A stretch of DNA of 64,000 nucleotides from Betaproteobacteria bacterium. GTDB lineage: Bacteria; Pseudomonadota; Gammaproteobacteria; Burkholderiales; Burkholderiaceae_F. Under the pieces are notes generated by a model, which worked only from the letters and a program-made list of their open reading frames with translations, searched no databases and was not told the origin of the DNA. Below, one piece after another: positions 1 to 8,562 of the stretch. The first letter of the stretch is position 1. Each line of letters opens with the position of its first letter. The stretch lies in contig VBCK01000117.1 in assembly GCA_005882215.1 (NCBI GenBank), positions 35,331 through 99,330 on the forward strand, given 5' to 3'. Both the position numbers and the translations under genes were made by a program.

Positions 1-805
1 CTCACTGATCGAGTCTTCCTGCGCGGAAGATGTAACGGGGCTAAGCCGGTAACCGAAGCTGCGGGTGTGGACACGCAAGTGTTCACGCGGTAGGGGAGCG
101 TTCTGTAAGCCTGTGAAGGCGGTTCGAGAGGACCGCTGGAGGTATCAGAAGTGCGAATGCTGACATGAGTAGCGTTAAAGCGGGTGAAAAGCCCGCTCGC
201 CGAAAGCCCAAGGTTTCCTGCTCTACGTTCATCGGAGCAGGGTGAGTCGGCCCCTAAGGTGAGGGCGAAAGCCGTAGCTAATGGGAACCAGGTCAATATT
301 CCTGGACCGATACCAAGTGCGATGGGGGGACGGAGCATTGCAGGTCATCCGGGTGTTGGATGTCCCGGTTTCTGACCGTAGGAGGCCAGTAGGCAAATCC
401 GCTGGCGTATCTCCGAGGGAAAGGATCGAGCGGCGTAAGCCGCGAAGTGACTGAATGTGCTTCCAGGAAAAGCCTCTAAGCTCCAGCTTGGTACGACCGT
501 ACCGAAAACCGACACTGGTGGGCGAGCTGAATATGCTCAGGCGCTTGAGAGAACTCGGGAGAAGGAACTCGGCAAATTGACACCGTAACTTCGGAAGAAG
601 GTGTGCCCCAGTAACGTGACAGGAGAAACACCTGAAGCGTGACAGGGCCGCAGAGAATCGGTGGCTGCGACTGTTTATTAAAAACACAGCACTCTGCAAA
701 CACGAAAGTGGACGTATAGGGTGTGACGCCTGCCCGGTGCTGGAAGGTTAAGTGATGGGGTGCAAGCTCCTGATCGAAGCCCCAGTAAACGGCGGCCGTA
801 ACTAT
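1..805 (+). rRNA. rrl: 23S ribosomal RNA, exon 1 (5' end outside window)
   Basis: The first 805 bases match the conserved middle of bacterial 23S rRNA. They enter near E. coli position 1150 (GCGGAAGATGTAACGGGGCTAA) and run through domain III into helix 69 of domain IV, ending GGCCGTAACTAT. All small reading frames here are spurious. The exon ends with a T immediately before the group I intron, which is the expected 5' splice-site base. Confidence 0.97.
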
Positions 806-1388
806 ACGCGGACATCGGCTGGTATCTGGCCGGATTCGCGGACGGGGAAGGAAGCTTCAACGTGAGCTTCCGGCCGCGCGACGATTACGCGGTTCCCTGG
901 AAAGTGTCACTGTGCTTCAACATCTCACAGCGTGATCCGACAGTCCTGTCGCTCTGCAAGCGACACCTGGGCTGCGGGACCATGCGGCAGCGAAGCGACG
1001 GCGTTTGGTATTACGAAGTGAACAACTTCGAATCCATCGTCGGCAACGTGATCCCGTTCTTCGGCCGATTCGGCTTTCTGTCGGCCAAGAAGAAGCGGGA
1101 TTTCGCGAAATTCGTGAAACTGTCCGAGATGATGAAGCAAGGGGCGCATCTGAGCGCTGAAGGGATCGAGCAGATCCTGGACGTCCGCCGCGACATGAAC
1201 GACGGCGGCAAGCGCAGATACGCAGACGAAGATATCAGAAGCACGCTCAGGAATCCTCAGAGACTGTACGCCAGACCGTCCCGGGCAGCCGGGAGCGGAT
1301 GAGACAGTCCGAACTGTGCGGCAACGCACAGAGCGCGGCAGAAATGGCTGCGCCCGGTCGGGCAATGGCTCGATCGAGTAACAAATTG
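806..1388 (+). mobile_element. Group I intron in 23S rRNA at the L1917 position
   Basis: The uninterrupted rRNA should read TAACTAT|AACGGTCC. Here 583 bases lie between these halves, after the base equivalent to E. coli 1917. The upstream exon ends in T and the intron ends in G at 1388, the two hallmarks of group I splice sites. An R-type element around 1256-1268 (CTCAGAGACTGTA) can pair through GACTGT with ACAGTC at 1304-1309 (S element) to form P7. A GC hairpin between them at about 1280-1294 fits P8. The remainder to 1388 forms P9-like stems. Group I introns at L1917 are known from Coxiella burnetii 23S rRNA. The P1 pairing and the Q element were not confidently placed, so the subgroup is undetermined. 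The intron is short because its core overlaps the endonuclease reading frame. Confidence 0.9.
814..1302 (+). CDS. LAGLIDADG homing endonuclease (intron-encoded, start codon non-canonical)
   Basis: The frame is open from 802, just inside the exon, to TGA at 1300-1302. It encodes about 160 residues containing a single LAGLIDADG motif, WYLAGFADGEGSF, at 820-858. This is the size of a homodimeric single-motif homing endonuclease, which would cut intronless 23S alleles to spread the intron. There is no ATG, GTG or TTG upstream of the motif. The first canonical start is GTG at 862, after the motif, and would give a protein lacking its dimer interface and acidic catalytic residue. The placed start, ATC at 814, is therefore a guess; CTG at 826 is another. 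No Shine-Dalgarno sequence is visible because the upstream sequence is rRNA. The 3' end encodes part of the ribozyme core, and the stop codon abuts the P7 strand. The protein may be active through an unusual start, or translation may have been lost. Confidence 0.75.
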   Translation: MGWYLAGFADGEGSFNVSFRPRDDYAVPWKVSLCFNISQRDPTVLSLCKRHLGCGTMRQRSDGVWYYEVNNFESIVGNVIPFFGRFGFLSAKKKRDFAKFVKLSEMMKQGAHLSAEGIEQILDVRRDMNDGGKRRYADEDIRSTLRNPQRLYARPSRAAGSG

Positions 1389-2183
<795 letters not shown>

Positions 2184-2254
2184 CCCTGCTCCGCGCTAGC
2201 GCGCTACGCAGGGCAAGCTTTGCACCCTGCGTAGCGCGACAGCGCGAAGCAGGG
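2184..2254. repeat. Nested palindrome (REPIN-like) replacing the 23S 3' end
   Basis: Two roughly 30-base arms, 2184-2213 and 2225-2254, are inverted copies of each other separated by 11 bases. The inner stem GCGCTACGCAGGG/CCCTGCGTAGCGC (2201-2213/2225-2237) is perfect. The outer stem (2184-2197/2241-2254) has one mismatch. Each arm also begins CCCTGC and ends GCAGGG, so it can fold on itself. This architecture is typical of REP doublets (REPINs). Bases 2255-2322, between this element and 5S, match nothing I recognise. Confidence 0.7.
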
Positions 2255-2322
2255 CTTCCGAGTTGGATCTTTTTGGCGCAGCGCCTGAACGGTTGCTGCA
2301 GCCGAAAGGTCGTCCGTCTTCA

Positions 2323-2438
2323 GCCTGACGACCATAGCGAGGTGGAACCACCCCTTCCCATCCCGAACAGGACCGTGAAACGCCTCAGCGCCGATGATAG
2401 TGGGATGTATTTCCCGTGAAAGTAGGACATCGTCAGGC
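2323..2438 (+). rRNA. rrf: 5S ribosomal RNA
   Basis: This is a 116-base 5S gene. The terminal helix pairs GCCTGACGA at the 5' end with TCGTCAGGC at the 3' end. Internal signatures include ACCATAGCGAGGTGGAACCACCCC, CCCGAACAGGACCGTGAAACGCC and the loop E/helix IV region GCCGATGATAGTGGGA. It is the last gene of the rRNA operon and is followed at once by a terminator. Confidence 0.95.
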
Positions 2439-2448
2439 TAACTATCCG

Positions 2449-2486
2449 AACGCCCCGCCGTGAACCGGCGGGGCGTTTCGCTTTTT
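2449..2486 (+). terminator. Rho-independent terminator of the rRNA operon
   Basis: A perfect 12-bp stem, AACGCCCCGCCG/CGGCGGGGCGTT (2449-2460/2466-2477), has a 5-base loop and is followed by TCGCTTTTTG. It lies 10 bases after 5S. Confidence 0.92.
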
Positions 2487-2538
2487 GCGGGAAGTGTGGC
2501 GAACTGGCGGCAAGGTCGTAGGTTGCCTGCCGACCCCG

Positions 2539-2772
2539 ATGAGGCGTAATCTGGTTTTTGTGAAAAGGCCGATCATCATCAGTGACCCCGATATTCTGGG
2601 GGGAACACCGGTGTTCCACGGGACGCGAGTGCCGGTGCAGACACTATTCGATTACCTCGAGGCGGGCGACACCATCGATGATTTCCTCGAGGGCTTTCCG
2701 TCCGTGACGCGGGAGCATGTAATCGCCTTTTTGGAGGAAGCGAAGAACCGACTGATCGAATCGGCGACGTGA
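2539..2772 (+). CDS. DUF433 antitoxin-like protein
   Basis: This is a 77-residue protein. The core ISDPDILGGTPVFHGTRVPV followed by QTLFDYLEAGDTIDDFLEGFPSVTREHVIAFLE is the DUF433 signature, a winged-helix-like domain that acts as antitoxin beside DUF5615 PIN-like toxins. The ATG at 2539 is chosen. GTG at 2560 would start directly before the conserved core, and an extension to 2485 would run into the rRNA terminator. The ribosome-binding site is weak. The stop TGA overlaps the GTG start of the toxin relic (GTGA), the normal coupling for such pairs. Confidence 0.85.
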   Translation: MRRNLVFVKRPIIISDPDILGGTPVFHGTRVPVQTLFDYLEAGDTIDDFLEGFPSVTREHVIAFLEEAKNRLIESAT

Positions 2773-2927
2773 AGGTTCTTCTCGACGAGTGCGTTGACTG
2801 GCGCCTGTCGCGCGAGCTTCAGGGCAAGACGAATCGGCTTGCAGACCTTCTACCGTTGGTCCCGCGTCTCCTGGCGGCCATCGAGTCCGCTTTGCCTGGC
2901 TCTCCCAAATTTATCGGCCCCGTCTGA
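2769..2927 (+). pseudogene. DUF5615 PIN-like toxin, internally deleted
   Basis: The reading frame GTG 2769 to TGA 2925-2927 gives 52 residues. The first 16 (VKVLLDECVDWRLSRE) match the N terminus of DUF5615 toxins. The next part (KTNRLADLLPLVPRLLAAIES) matches their C terminus. From the family pattern, about 55-70 residues between them, including the central acidic active-site segment, are missing, yet the frame is preserved. The product should lack nuclease activity. It is translationally coupled to the DUF433 antitoxin, which would be left without a toxin to neutralise. Confidence 0.72.
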
Positions 2928-2975
2928 GGTCGAGTCGCGCCCGCTCGATCGCGCTCGGGTCGGGCTGCCTAGAAG

Positions 2976-4292
2976 ATGACCACGAATCGCGACCTCGTTG
3001 CCCGCACGCTGCGCTCGGTCTGGCACCCGTGCACGCAGATGAAGCTGCACGAGCGGATGCCGATGGTGGCTGTATCGCATGGCGATGGAGCGTGGCTATA
3101 CGACTTCGAGGATCGCCGCTACCTGGACGCGATCAGCTCCTGGTGGGTCAACCTGTTCGGCCACGCGAATCCCCGCATCAACGCGGCGATCGTCGCTCAA
3201 CTCGGACGGCTCGAACATGTGATCCTGGCCGGCTTCACGCACGAGCCGGCGGTGGTGCTTTCCGAACGCCTGTCGGCCTTGACCGGTGGGCGGCTCGGAC
3301 ACTGCTTCTTCGCCTCCGACGGCTCCTCGGCCGTCGAGATCGCGCTCAAAATGAGTCACCATTTCTGGCGCAATCGCGGTCGACCGGACAAGTCCCGCTT
3401 CGCCTACCTGACCGGTGCCTACCACGGCGAAACCACCGGCGCGCTGTCGGTCGGCGATGTCGCGCTGTTTCGCGACGCCTACGCGCCGCTGCTTCGGGCC
3501 GGAATCGCGGTGCCCAGCCCGGACTGGCGCCATGCCGAATCGGGAGAATCGGCTCCGCAGTACGCGAGGCGCTGCGCGATCGCACTCGAGCAGACGCTGC
3601 GCGAGTGGCACCGCGAAATCGCCGCGCTGATCGTCGAGCCGCTCGTGCAGTGCGCCAGCGGGATGGGCATGTACGACCCCGAGTACCTGCGCCTTGCGCG
3701 CGCGATCTGCGACAAGTACAACGTGCATCTGATCGCCGACGAGATCGCAGTCGGCTGCGGCCGCACCGGAACCTTCCTGGCCTGCGAGCAGGCCGGCATC
3801 CTGCCCGACCTGTTGTGCCTGTCGAAAGGCATCAGCGCCGGCTATCTGCCGCTGTCCGTGGTGCTGTCGACGCACGCGATCTACGAGGCGTTTTACGACG
3901 ACGAAGTCTCGCGCGGCTTCCTGCACTCGCACTCGTACAGCGGCAATCCGCTCGCCTGTGCGGCGGCGCTCGCCACCTTGTCGATCTTCGAGGAAGATTC
4001 GGTGATCGAAAGCAACCGGCAGCGCGCCGCGCGGATCGACGAGCTGGCGCGTCCGATCGCCGCGCACCCGCGTGTTCGCAATTTCCGGCGCAGCGGGATG
4101 ATCTGGGCTTTCGAGGTCGACGGCGCGCAGCCGCTGTTTGCGCGCCGCTTCTCCGCTGCCGCGCTCGAGCGCGAGCTGCTGCTGCGCCCGATCGGCGAGA
4201 CGGTCTACTTCATGCCGCCGTACGTGATCGACGATGAGCAGGCGGCGCTGTTGACCGGCCGCACGGTCGAACTTCTCGATCGGGTACCGTGA
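2976..4292 (+). CDS. bioA: Adenosylmethionine-8-amino-7-oxononanoate aminotransferase
   Basis: The 438-residue class III PLP aminotransferase converts KAPA to DAPA using S-adenosylmethionine as amino donor, the antepenultimate step of biotin synthesis. BioA hallmarks are the N-terminal RSVWHPCTQMK, SSWWVNLFGHANP near residue 55, GAYHGETTGALSVGD near 149, and LIADEIAVGCGRTG near 250. The Schiff-base lysine lies in LCLSKGISAGYLPLS near 277. Length is normal. The stop codon overlaps the bioD start (TGATG), so the two are translationally coupled. The start ATG at 2976 lies 48 bases after the toxin relic, so transcription may come from a promoter inside that region. Confidence 0.96.
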   Translation: MTTNRDLVARTLRSVWHPCTQMKLHERMPMVAVSHGDGAWLYDFEDRRYLDAISSWWVNLFGHANPRINAAIVAQLGRLEHVILAGFTHEPAVVLSERLSALTGGRLGHCFFASDGSSAVEIALKMSHHFWRNRGRPDKSRFAYLTGAYHGETTGALSVGDVALFRDAYAPLLRAGIAVPSPDWRHAESGESAPQYARRCAIALEQTLREWHREIAALIVEPLVQCASGMGMYDPEYLRLARAICDKYNVHLIADEIAVGCGRTGTFLACEQAGILPDLLCLSKGISAGYLPLSVVLSTHAIYEAFYDDEVSRGFLHSHSYSGNPLACAAALATLSIFEEDSVIESNRQRAARIDELARPIAAHPRVRNFRRSGMIWAFEVDGAQPLFARRFSAAALERELLLRPIGETVYFMPPYVIDDEQAALLTGRTVELLDRVP

Positions 4293-4978
4293 TGGCCATA
4301 CGGGGTACCGGCGCAAGCGTTTTCGTGACCGGAACCGACACCGGCGTGGGCAAGACGCTGGTCAGCTGCGCGATGCTGCACCGGCTGCGAGCGTGCGGTT
4401 TACGCGCGCTCGGCATGAAGCCGGTGGCGGCCGGCGTGGAGGCGACGCCGGAGGGACCCGTCAATCCGGACGTGGTCGCGCTGCGCGCGGCAAGCTCGTG
4501 GCCGGCGCCGCTGAGCCAGGTGAATCCCTACTGTTTCGAGCCGCCGGTTGCGCCCCACCTTGCGGCGATGGCCGCCGGCGTGCGCATCGAGATCGCGCCA
4601 ATCCTGCAGGCGTTCCAGGCTCTGGCCGGCACCGCCGATGCGATCGTGGTCGAGGGCGTGGGCGGATTCCTGGTGCCGCTGAACGAGCGCGAAGACGCGG
4701 CCGATATGGCGCTCGCTCTGGCGCTTCCGGTCGTGCTGGTGGTCGGGATGCGCCTCGGGTGCCTGAATCATGCGCTGCTGACGCAGCAGGCCATCTTGGC
4801 CCGCTCGCTGACGCTGGCCGGCTGGATCGCCAACTCGATCGATCCGCAGATGGCGCGCTTCGACGAGAACCTGCAAGCGCTGCGGGAGCGGATCGCCGCG
4901 CCGCTGCTGGGCGTGATCCGGTACCGCCCGATGCCTGATCCGGCTTCGATCGAGCTGCGCCTGCCTCACGACTTTTGA
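4292..4978 (+). CDS. bioD: Dethiobiotin synthetase
   Basis: The 228-residue ATP-dependent enzyme carboxylates DAPA to dethiobiotin in the cytoplasm. The P-loop is FVTGTDTGVGKT near residue 10, followed by GMKPVAAG near 42 and VVEGVGGFLVPL near 115, all characteristic of BioD. The ATG at 4292 overlaps the bioA stop by one base; GTG at 4289 directly before it is an alternative. The 3' end overlaps the convergent LysR gene by 13 bases. bioB lies 3 kb away on the other strand, so the pathway is split into two units. Confidence 0.96.
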   Translation: MAIRGTGASVFVTGTDTGVGKTLVSCAMLHRLRACGLRALGMKPVAAGVEATPEGPVNPDVVALRAASSWPAPLSQVNPYCFEPPVAPHLAAMAAGVRIEIAPILQAFQALAGTADAIVVEGVGGFLVPLNEREDAADMALALALPVVLVVGMRLGCLNHALLTQQAILARSLTLAGWIANSIDPQMARFDENLQALRERIAAPLLGVIRYRPMPDPASIELRLPHDF

Positions 4979-5895
4979 TTGCGCGAGTCGCGCTTTGTCC
5001 TCAAGGCTGCCACGACGAAATCAATGAAAGCGCGCACCTTCGCTGCAGGCAAGTGACGCGACGGATAAAGGGCATAAAGCGGGAACCGCTCGTCGGGCCA
5101 GTCCGGGAAAAGATCGATCAGCCGGCCGTCGTCAAGCAGCTCTTGTATCCCCAGGGCCTTGATCTGTGCCACGCCAAGGCCCGAAAGACAGGTGCCGAGG
5201 ATCGTGCCGACTTCGGTCACGAGGAGTCGCCCCGAGGTCGGCACTTGGATCAGCTTTCGCCCGCGTTGAAATTCCCAGGGGAAGGCTTGCCCGGTTACCG
5301 GGTTGCGCACCTGGATGCAAGCGTGGTTCGACAGTTCCGCCGGTCTGGTCGGCCGCCCGTGCCGTTTCAGGTAGCCAGGAGTCGCCACGGTGACGATGCG
5401 GGTGTCGATCAGCTTGCGCGCGACCAGCGACGACGACGGCGGCTCGCCGAAGCGAACAGCAATGTCGAAACCCTCGCCGACCAGGTCACCGAGCTGGTCG
5501 CGCGCGATCAGCTCGAGCGACAGCTCCGGGTAAAGCGCCAGGAACCGAGGGATATGAGGCGACAGCAACAGGCGGGACGTGAAGGCGTCCGTGTTGACGC
5601 GCAGACGGCCCCGCACGGAGATGGATGAACCCGTTGCCCGAGTCACGGCGTCCTCGATTCCCAGCACCAACGGATTGACGTTGGCGTAAAGAAGCCGACC
5701 TTCGTCCGTAAGGTTCAGGGAGCGCGTTGTTCGGTCGAGCAGCCGCACCCCGATGCGGGCTTCAAGCCGCGCGATCGCGCGACTGACTCCGGAAGGGGTC
5801 ATGCCGAGGGCCTGAGCCGCTCTGGCGAAGCTGCCGCCTTCGATGACAGCAGCCAGCACGCCCACATTGGAGAGCAGCCGTCCGTCGAGAGTCAT
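4966..5895 (-). CDS. LysR-family transcriptional regulator
   Basis: The 309-residue LysR protein has an N-terminal winged helix-turn-helix (about residues 5-65: LAAVIEGGSFARAAQALGMTPSGVSRAIARLEARIGVRLLDRTTR) and a C-terminal periplasmic-binding-like effector domain with the usual HACIQVRNPVTG stretch. It is divergent from the NmrA-type oxidoreductase gene at 6015, with a perfect inverted repeat between them. It therefore probably regulates that gene and itself, a common arrangement for quinone- or electrophile-responsive regulators. The effector cannot be deduced. Confidence 0.92.
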   Translation of the reverse strand: MTLDGRLLSNVGVLAAVIEGGSFARAAQALGMTPSGVSRAIARLEARIGVRLLDRTTRSLNLTDEGRLLYANVNPLVLGIEDAVTRATGSSISVRGRLRVNTDAFTSRLLLSPHIPRFLALYPELSLELIARDQLGDLVGEGFDIAVRFGEPPSSSLVARKLIDTRIVTVATPGYLKRHGRPTRPAELSNHACIQVRNPVTGQAFPWEFQRGRKLIQVPTSGRLLVTEVGTILGTCLSGLGVAQIKALGIQELLDDGRLIDLFPDWPDERFPLYALYPSRHLPAAKVRAFIDFVVAALRTKRDSRNQKS

Positions 5896-5901
5896 TCGGG
5901 G

Positions 5902-5924
5902 ATTCGTGATTGGCTGTCACGAAT
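5902..5924. promoter_or_regulatory. Probable LysR operator
   Basis: ATTCGTGA-N7-TCACGAAT is a perfect 8-bp inverted repeat. It contains the T-N11-A core of LysR boxes and lies 6 bases upstream of the LysR start codon in the 119-bp divergent intergenic region. Confidence 0.75.
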
Positions 5925-6014
5925 GATATGCCATGCAGTACCTTTACTCAATGAGGCCAGCTTCCTACCATTCGTTCCACATCGTCTTCGGCCTCGTCAA
6001 AAGGAAAACGTCTG

Positions 6015-6869
6015 ATGTATGCAATCACCGGTATCACGGGCAAGGTGGGCGGCGTCGCCGCGCGCACCTTGCTGGCTGCAGGTCAACGCATCCGCGCTGT
6101 CGTCCGCAATGCGGACAAGGGCGGGCTCTGGTCCGGCCTCGGCTGCCAGGTCGCGATCGCCCAAATGGAGGACGCTGCGGCGCTGACCCGCGCGTTCACT
6201 GACGTCACGGGCGTATTCATCCTGCCTCCCTCGAACTTCGACCCGGAGCCCGGATTTCCAGAGGCCAAGGCCGTCATCTCGGCAGTGCGTCAAGCCCTCG
6301 ATGCGACCCGTCCAGCCAGAGTGGTTTGCCTCTCGACCATCGGCGCGCAGGCGCTGCAGTCGAACCTGTTGAGCCAACGTACGCTGATGGAACAGGCTCT
6401 GTCGAAGCTGCCGATGCCTGTCACCTTCCTCCGTCCGGCCTGGTTCATGGAAAATCTGAGCTGGGACATTGACCAGGCTCGGGAACAGGGCGTTGTCTCC
6501 TGCTTCCTGCAACCCCTCGACAAGGCGATACCCATGGTGGCCACCGCCGATGTCGGCCGCGTCGCAGCCGAACTGCTGCTGCAAGACAGTGGGAAACGAG
6601 TCGTCGAACTCGAGGGTCCGGATTGGGTGACCCAGAACGAGATCGCATCGGAACTGGCGAAGGCGCTGCATCGTCCGGTTCGAGCGCAAGCGGTCCCCCG
6701 TGAGAACTGGGGCATGATCTTTCGAGCTCAGGGCATGCGCGATCCGATTCCACGTATCCAGATGCTGGACGGATTCAACGAGGGTTGGATCAAGTTCGAG
6801 GGCAACGGTGCGACCTTGGTCAAGGGCAACACGAGCCTCGCGGAGGTCGTACGGAAGCTCGTGGGTTGA
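6015..6869 (+). CDS. NmrA-family NAD(P)-binding oxidoreductase
   Basis: The 284-residue protein has an N-terminal Rossmann motif, ITGITGKVGGVAARTLL, and follows the atypical SDR/NmrA pattern (AVVRNADKGG, FILPPSNFDPEPG, VCLSTIGAQA, LRPAWFMENLSWD). Relatives include NmrA-type redox sensors and NAD(P)H:quinone oxidoreductase-like proteins. The catalytic YxxxK of classical SDRs is absent. It starts at ATG 6015 with AAGGA upstream and is divergent from, and likely controlled by, the LysR gene. Confidence 0.88.
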   Translation: MYAITGITGKVGGVAARTLLAAGQRIRAVVRNADKGGLWSGLGCQVAIAQMEDAAALTRAFTDVTGVFILPPSNFDPEPGFPEAKAVISAVRQALDATRPARVVCLSTIGAQALQSNLLSQRTLMEQALSKLPMPVTFLRPAWFMENLSWDIDQAREQGVVSCFLQPLDKAIPMVATADVGRVAAELLLQDSGKRVVELEGPDWVTQNEIASELAKALHRPVRAQAVPRENWGMIFRAQGMRDPIPRIQMLDGFNEGWIKFEGNGATLVKGNTSLAEVVRKLVG

Positions 6870-6958
6870 GCCGTCGGCCGGGTTCCGCGCCGACTCGATC
6901 GTCGAGACCGGACGCGGCCCCGCTGTTCTGATGCTTTTCGACGGGAGACAAGGCTTAT

Positions 6959-7411
6959 TCAGCCCACGTCATCGCTGTCCCTGAGCGTGAAGGCTCCTGC
7001 CTTCAGGAGGGCGACGATCTGCTTTGCATCCTTTTCATATTGCGACGCCACCAGCAATCTTGCCCCGCCGGCTGCATTCGAGAATGGCGGGCCCATGCGA
7101 TTCGAATTCGCATTGACGATGAAAGAGGGAATACCTTCACCGCTCAGTCGGGCGCCCAGCAGTTCCAGTTCCACATTCACCTGTGAGCGCGCCACTTCAA
7201 CCAGCTCGGAGGGTTCCCCTTCGGTGACAGCCAGGTTATCGGCAACCTTGGCCACGTAAGGCGGCGGTTGGATGCCCCGCAGCGAAAATTCCTTGCGGGC
7301 CACTTCCACGGCGAGGTCGGTCAGATAGCCGCCGGACCACCGCTCCATCAGCTCCTGGGCGCTCATTTCGCCGAACGAATCGGACAGGTCGTCCCGGGAA
7401 ACATCTTCCAT
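6959..7411 (-). CDS. DUF2007-domain protein
   Basis: The 150-residue cytoplasmic protein has a helical N-terminal region (SAQELMERWSGGYLTDLAVEVARKEFSLRGI). Its C-terminal part resembles DUF2007 putative signal-transducing domains (LELLGARLSGEGIPSFIVNANSN then GGARLLVASQYEKDAKQIVALL). A good ribosome-binding site (GAGGGAG) precedes the ATG. It lies 26 bases downstream of bioB on the same strand and is probably cotranscribed. A role in biotin metabolism is not implied by the sequence. Confidence 0.78.
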   Translation of the reverse strand: MEDVSRDDLSDSFGEMSAQELMERWSGGYLTDLAVEVARKEFSLRGIQPPPYVAKVADNLAVTEGEPSELVEVARSQVNVELELLGARLSGEGIPSFIVNANSNRMGPPFSNAAGGARLLVASQYEKDAKQIVALLKAGAFTLRDSDDVG

Positions 7412-7437
7412 TTCGAGCTCCCTCTGTTCCGCAACAC

Positions 7438-8430
7438 TCAGCGCGCGGCCCGGTCCGGCTCAGTGTGCGGCTCGGTCGGATGCAGTCCCAGCCGTTCGAA
7501 TAGCGCCCGATCCGAATCGGTGCTCGGATTTCCAGTGGTCAGCAACCGGTCGCCGTAGAAGATCGAATTGGCCCCGGCCAGGAAGCAGAGCGCCTGCACC
7601 GGCTCGGGCATGGTCGCGCGTCCCGCGGACAGGCGAACGACACTGGTCGGCAGGGCAATGCGCGCCACCGCGATCGTGCGAACGAACTCGAGCGGATCCA
7701 GCCGCTCGACATCCGCCAGCGGCGTGCCGGCGATCGGCACCAGCATGTTGACCGGCACCGATTCGGGTGGCGGATCCAGTGCGGCCAGCTCGGCGATCAG
7801 CGCAGCGCGCTGCAGGCGGTTTTCGCCCATGCCGATGATTCCGCCGCAGCACACCTTGATGCCGGCCTTGCGCACGCGTTGCAGCGTATCCAGCCGGTCC
7901 TGGTACCCGTGCGTGGTGACGATCGAGCCGTAGAAATCCGGCGCCGTGTCCAGGTTGTGATTGTAATAATCCAGGCCCGCTTCTTTCAGCTGCTCGGCCT
8001 GCCCAGGTCGCAGCATGCCCAGAGTCACGCAGGTCTCCATCCCGAGCTCGCGCACGCCTTTGACCAGCTCGACCACGTCGGCCAGCTCTTTCGAGTTGGG
8101 ACCGCGCCAGGCCGCGCCCATGCAAAAGCGCGTCGCGCCGGCCTGCTGGGCCTTGCTGGCGGCCTGCAGCACGCGCTCGCGCGACATCAGCGCTTCACGG
8201 GCGACGCCGGTGCTGTGGTGCGCGGACTGGGAACAGTAGCCGCAATTTTCGGGGCAGCCGCCGGTTTTGATCGATAGCAGCGTGCTGATCTGCACCGCGT
8301 TCGGGTCGAAATGCCGCCGATGCACCGACTGCGCCCGGTACAACAGGTCGTTGAACGGCTGCTCGAACAGCGCAGCGACCTGTTCGACGCTCCAGCGCTC
8401 AGATTCGTTCGAAACGGCGGGATAGTTCAT
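7438..8430 (-). CDS. bioB: Biotin synthase
   Basis: The 330-residue radical-SAM enzyme inserts sulfur into dethiobiotin. The radical-SAM cluster motif CPENCGYC is near residue 55. Further BioB motifs are [10 protein letters not shown] (cluster-proximal), [13 protein letters not shown] and GIIGMGENR, plus [32 protein letters not shown], which carries the conserved Arg of the [2Fe-2S] site. The ATG at 8430 ([26 protein letters not shown]) is chosen because it gives the standard N terminus; the upstream extension is unrelated. It is divergent from the penicillin-acylase gene. Confidence 0.97.
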   Translation of the reverse strand: MNYPAVSNESERWSVEQVAALFEQPFNDLLYRAQSVHRRHFDPNAVQISTLLSIKTGGCPENCGYCSQSAHHSTGVAREALMSRERVLQAASKAQQAGATRFCMGAAWRGPNSKELADVVELVKGVRELGMETCVTLGMLRPGQAEQLKEAGLDYYNHNLDTAPDFYGSIVTTHGYQDRLDTLQRVRKAGIKVCCGGIIGMGENRLQRAALIAELAALDPPPESVPVNMLVPIAGTPLADVERLDPLEFVRTIAVARIALPTSVVRLSAGRATMPEPVQALCFLAGANSIFYGDRLLTTGNPSTDSDRALFERLGLHPTEPHTEPDRAAR

Positions 8431-8562
8431 CGCGAGTGCCCGGCCTGCGCGGCGAGGACGACGGGGCCGACGCCGGTTTGCTGCGCAGCATACTGCATTC
8501 GGGGACCATAGACTGCAATAATCGCGCCGATCGCTCGGGTGAATCCCGGAGCCGGACGAACC

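Noticed and set aside
862..1302. Endonuclease starting at GTG 862
   Set aside because: It would omit the LAGLIDADG motif that lies directly upstream in the same frame, so the true frame must be longer or untranslated.
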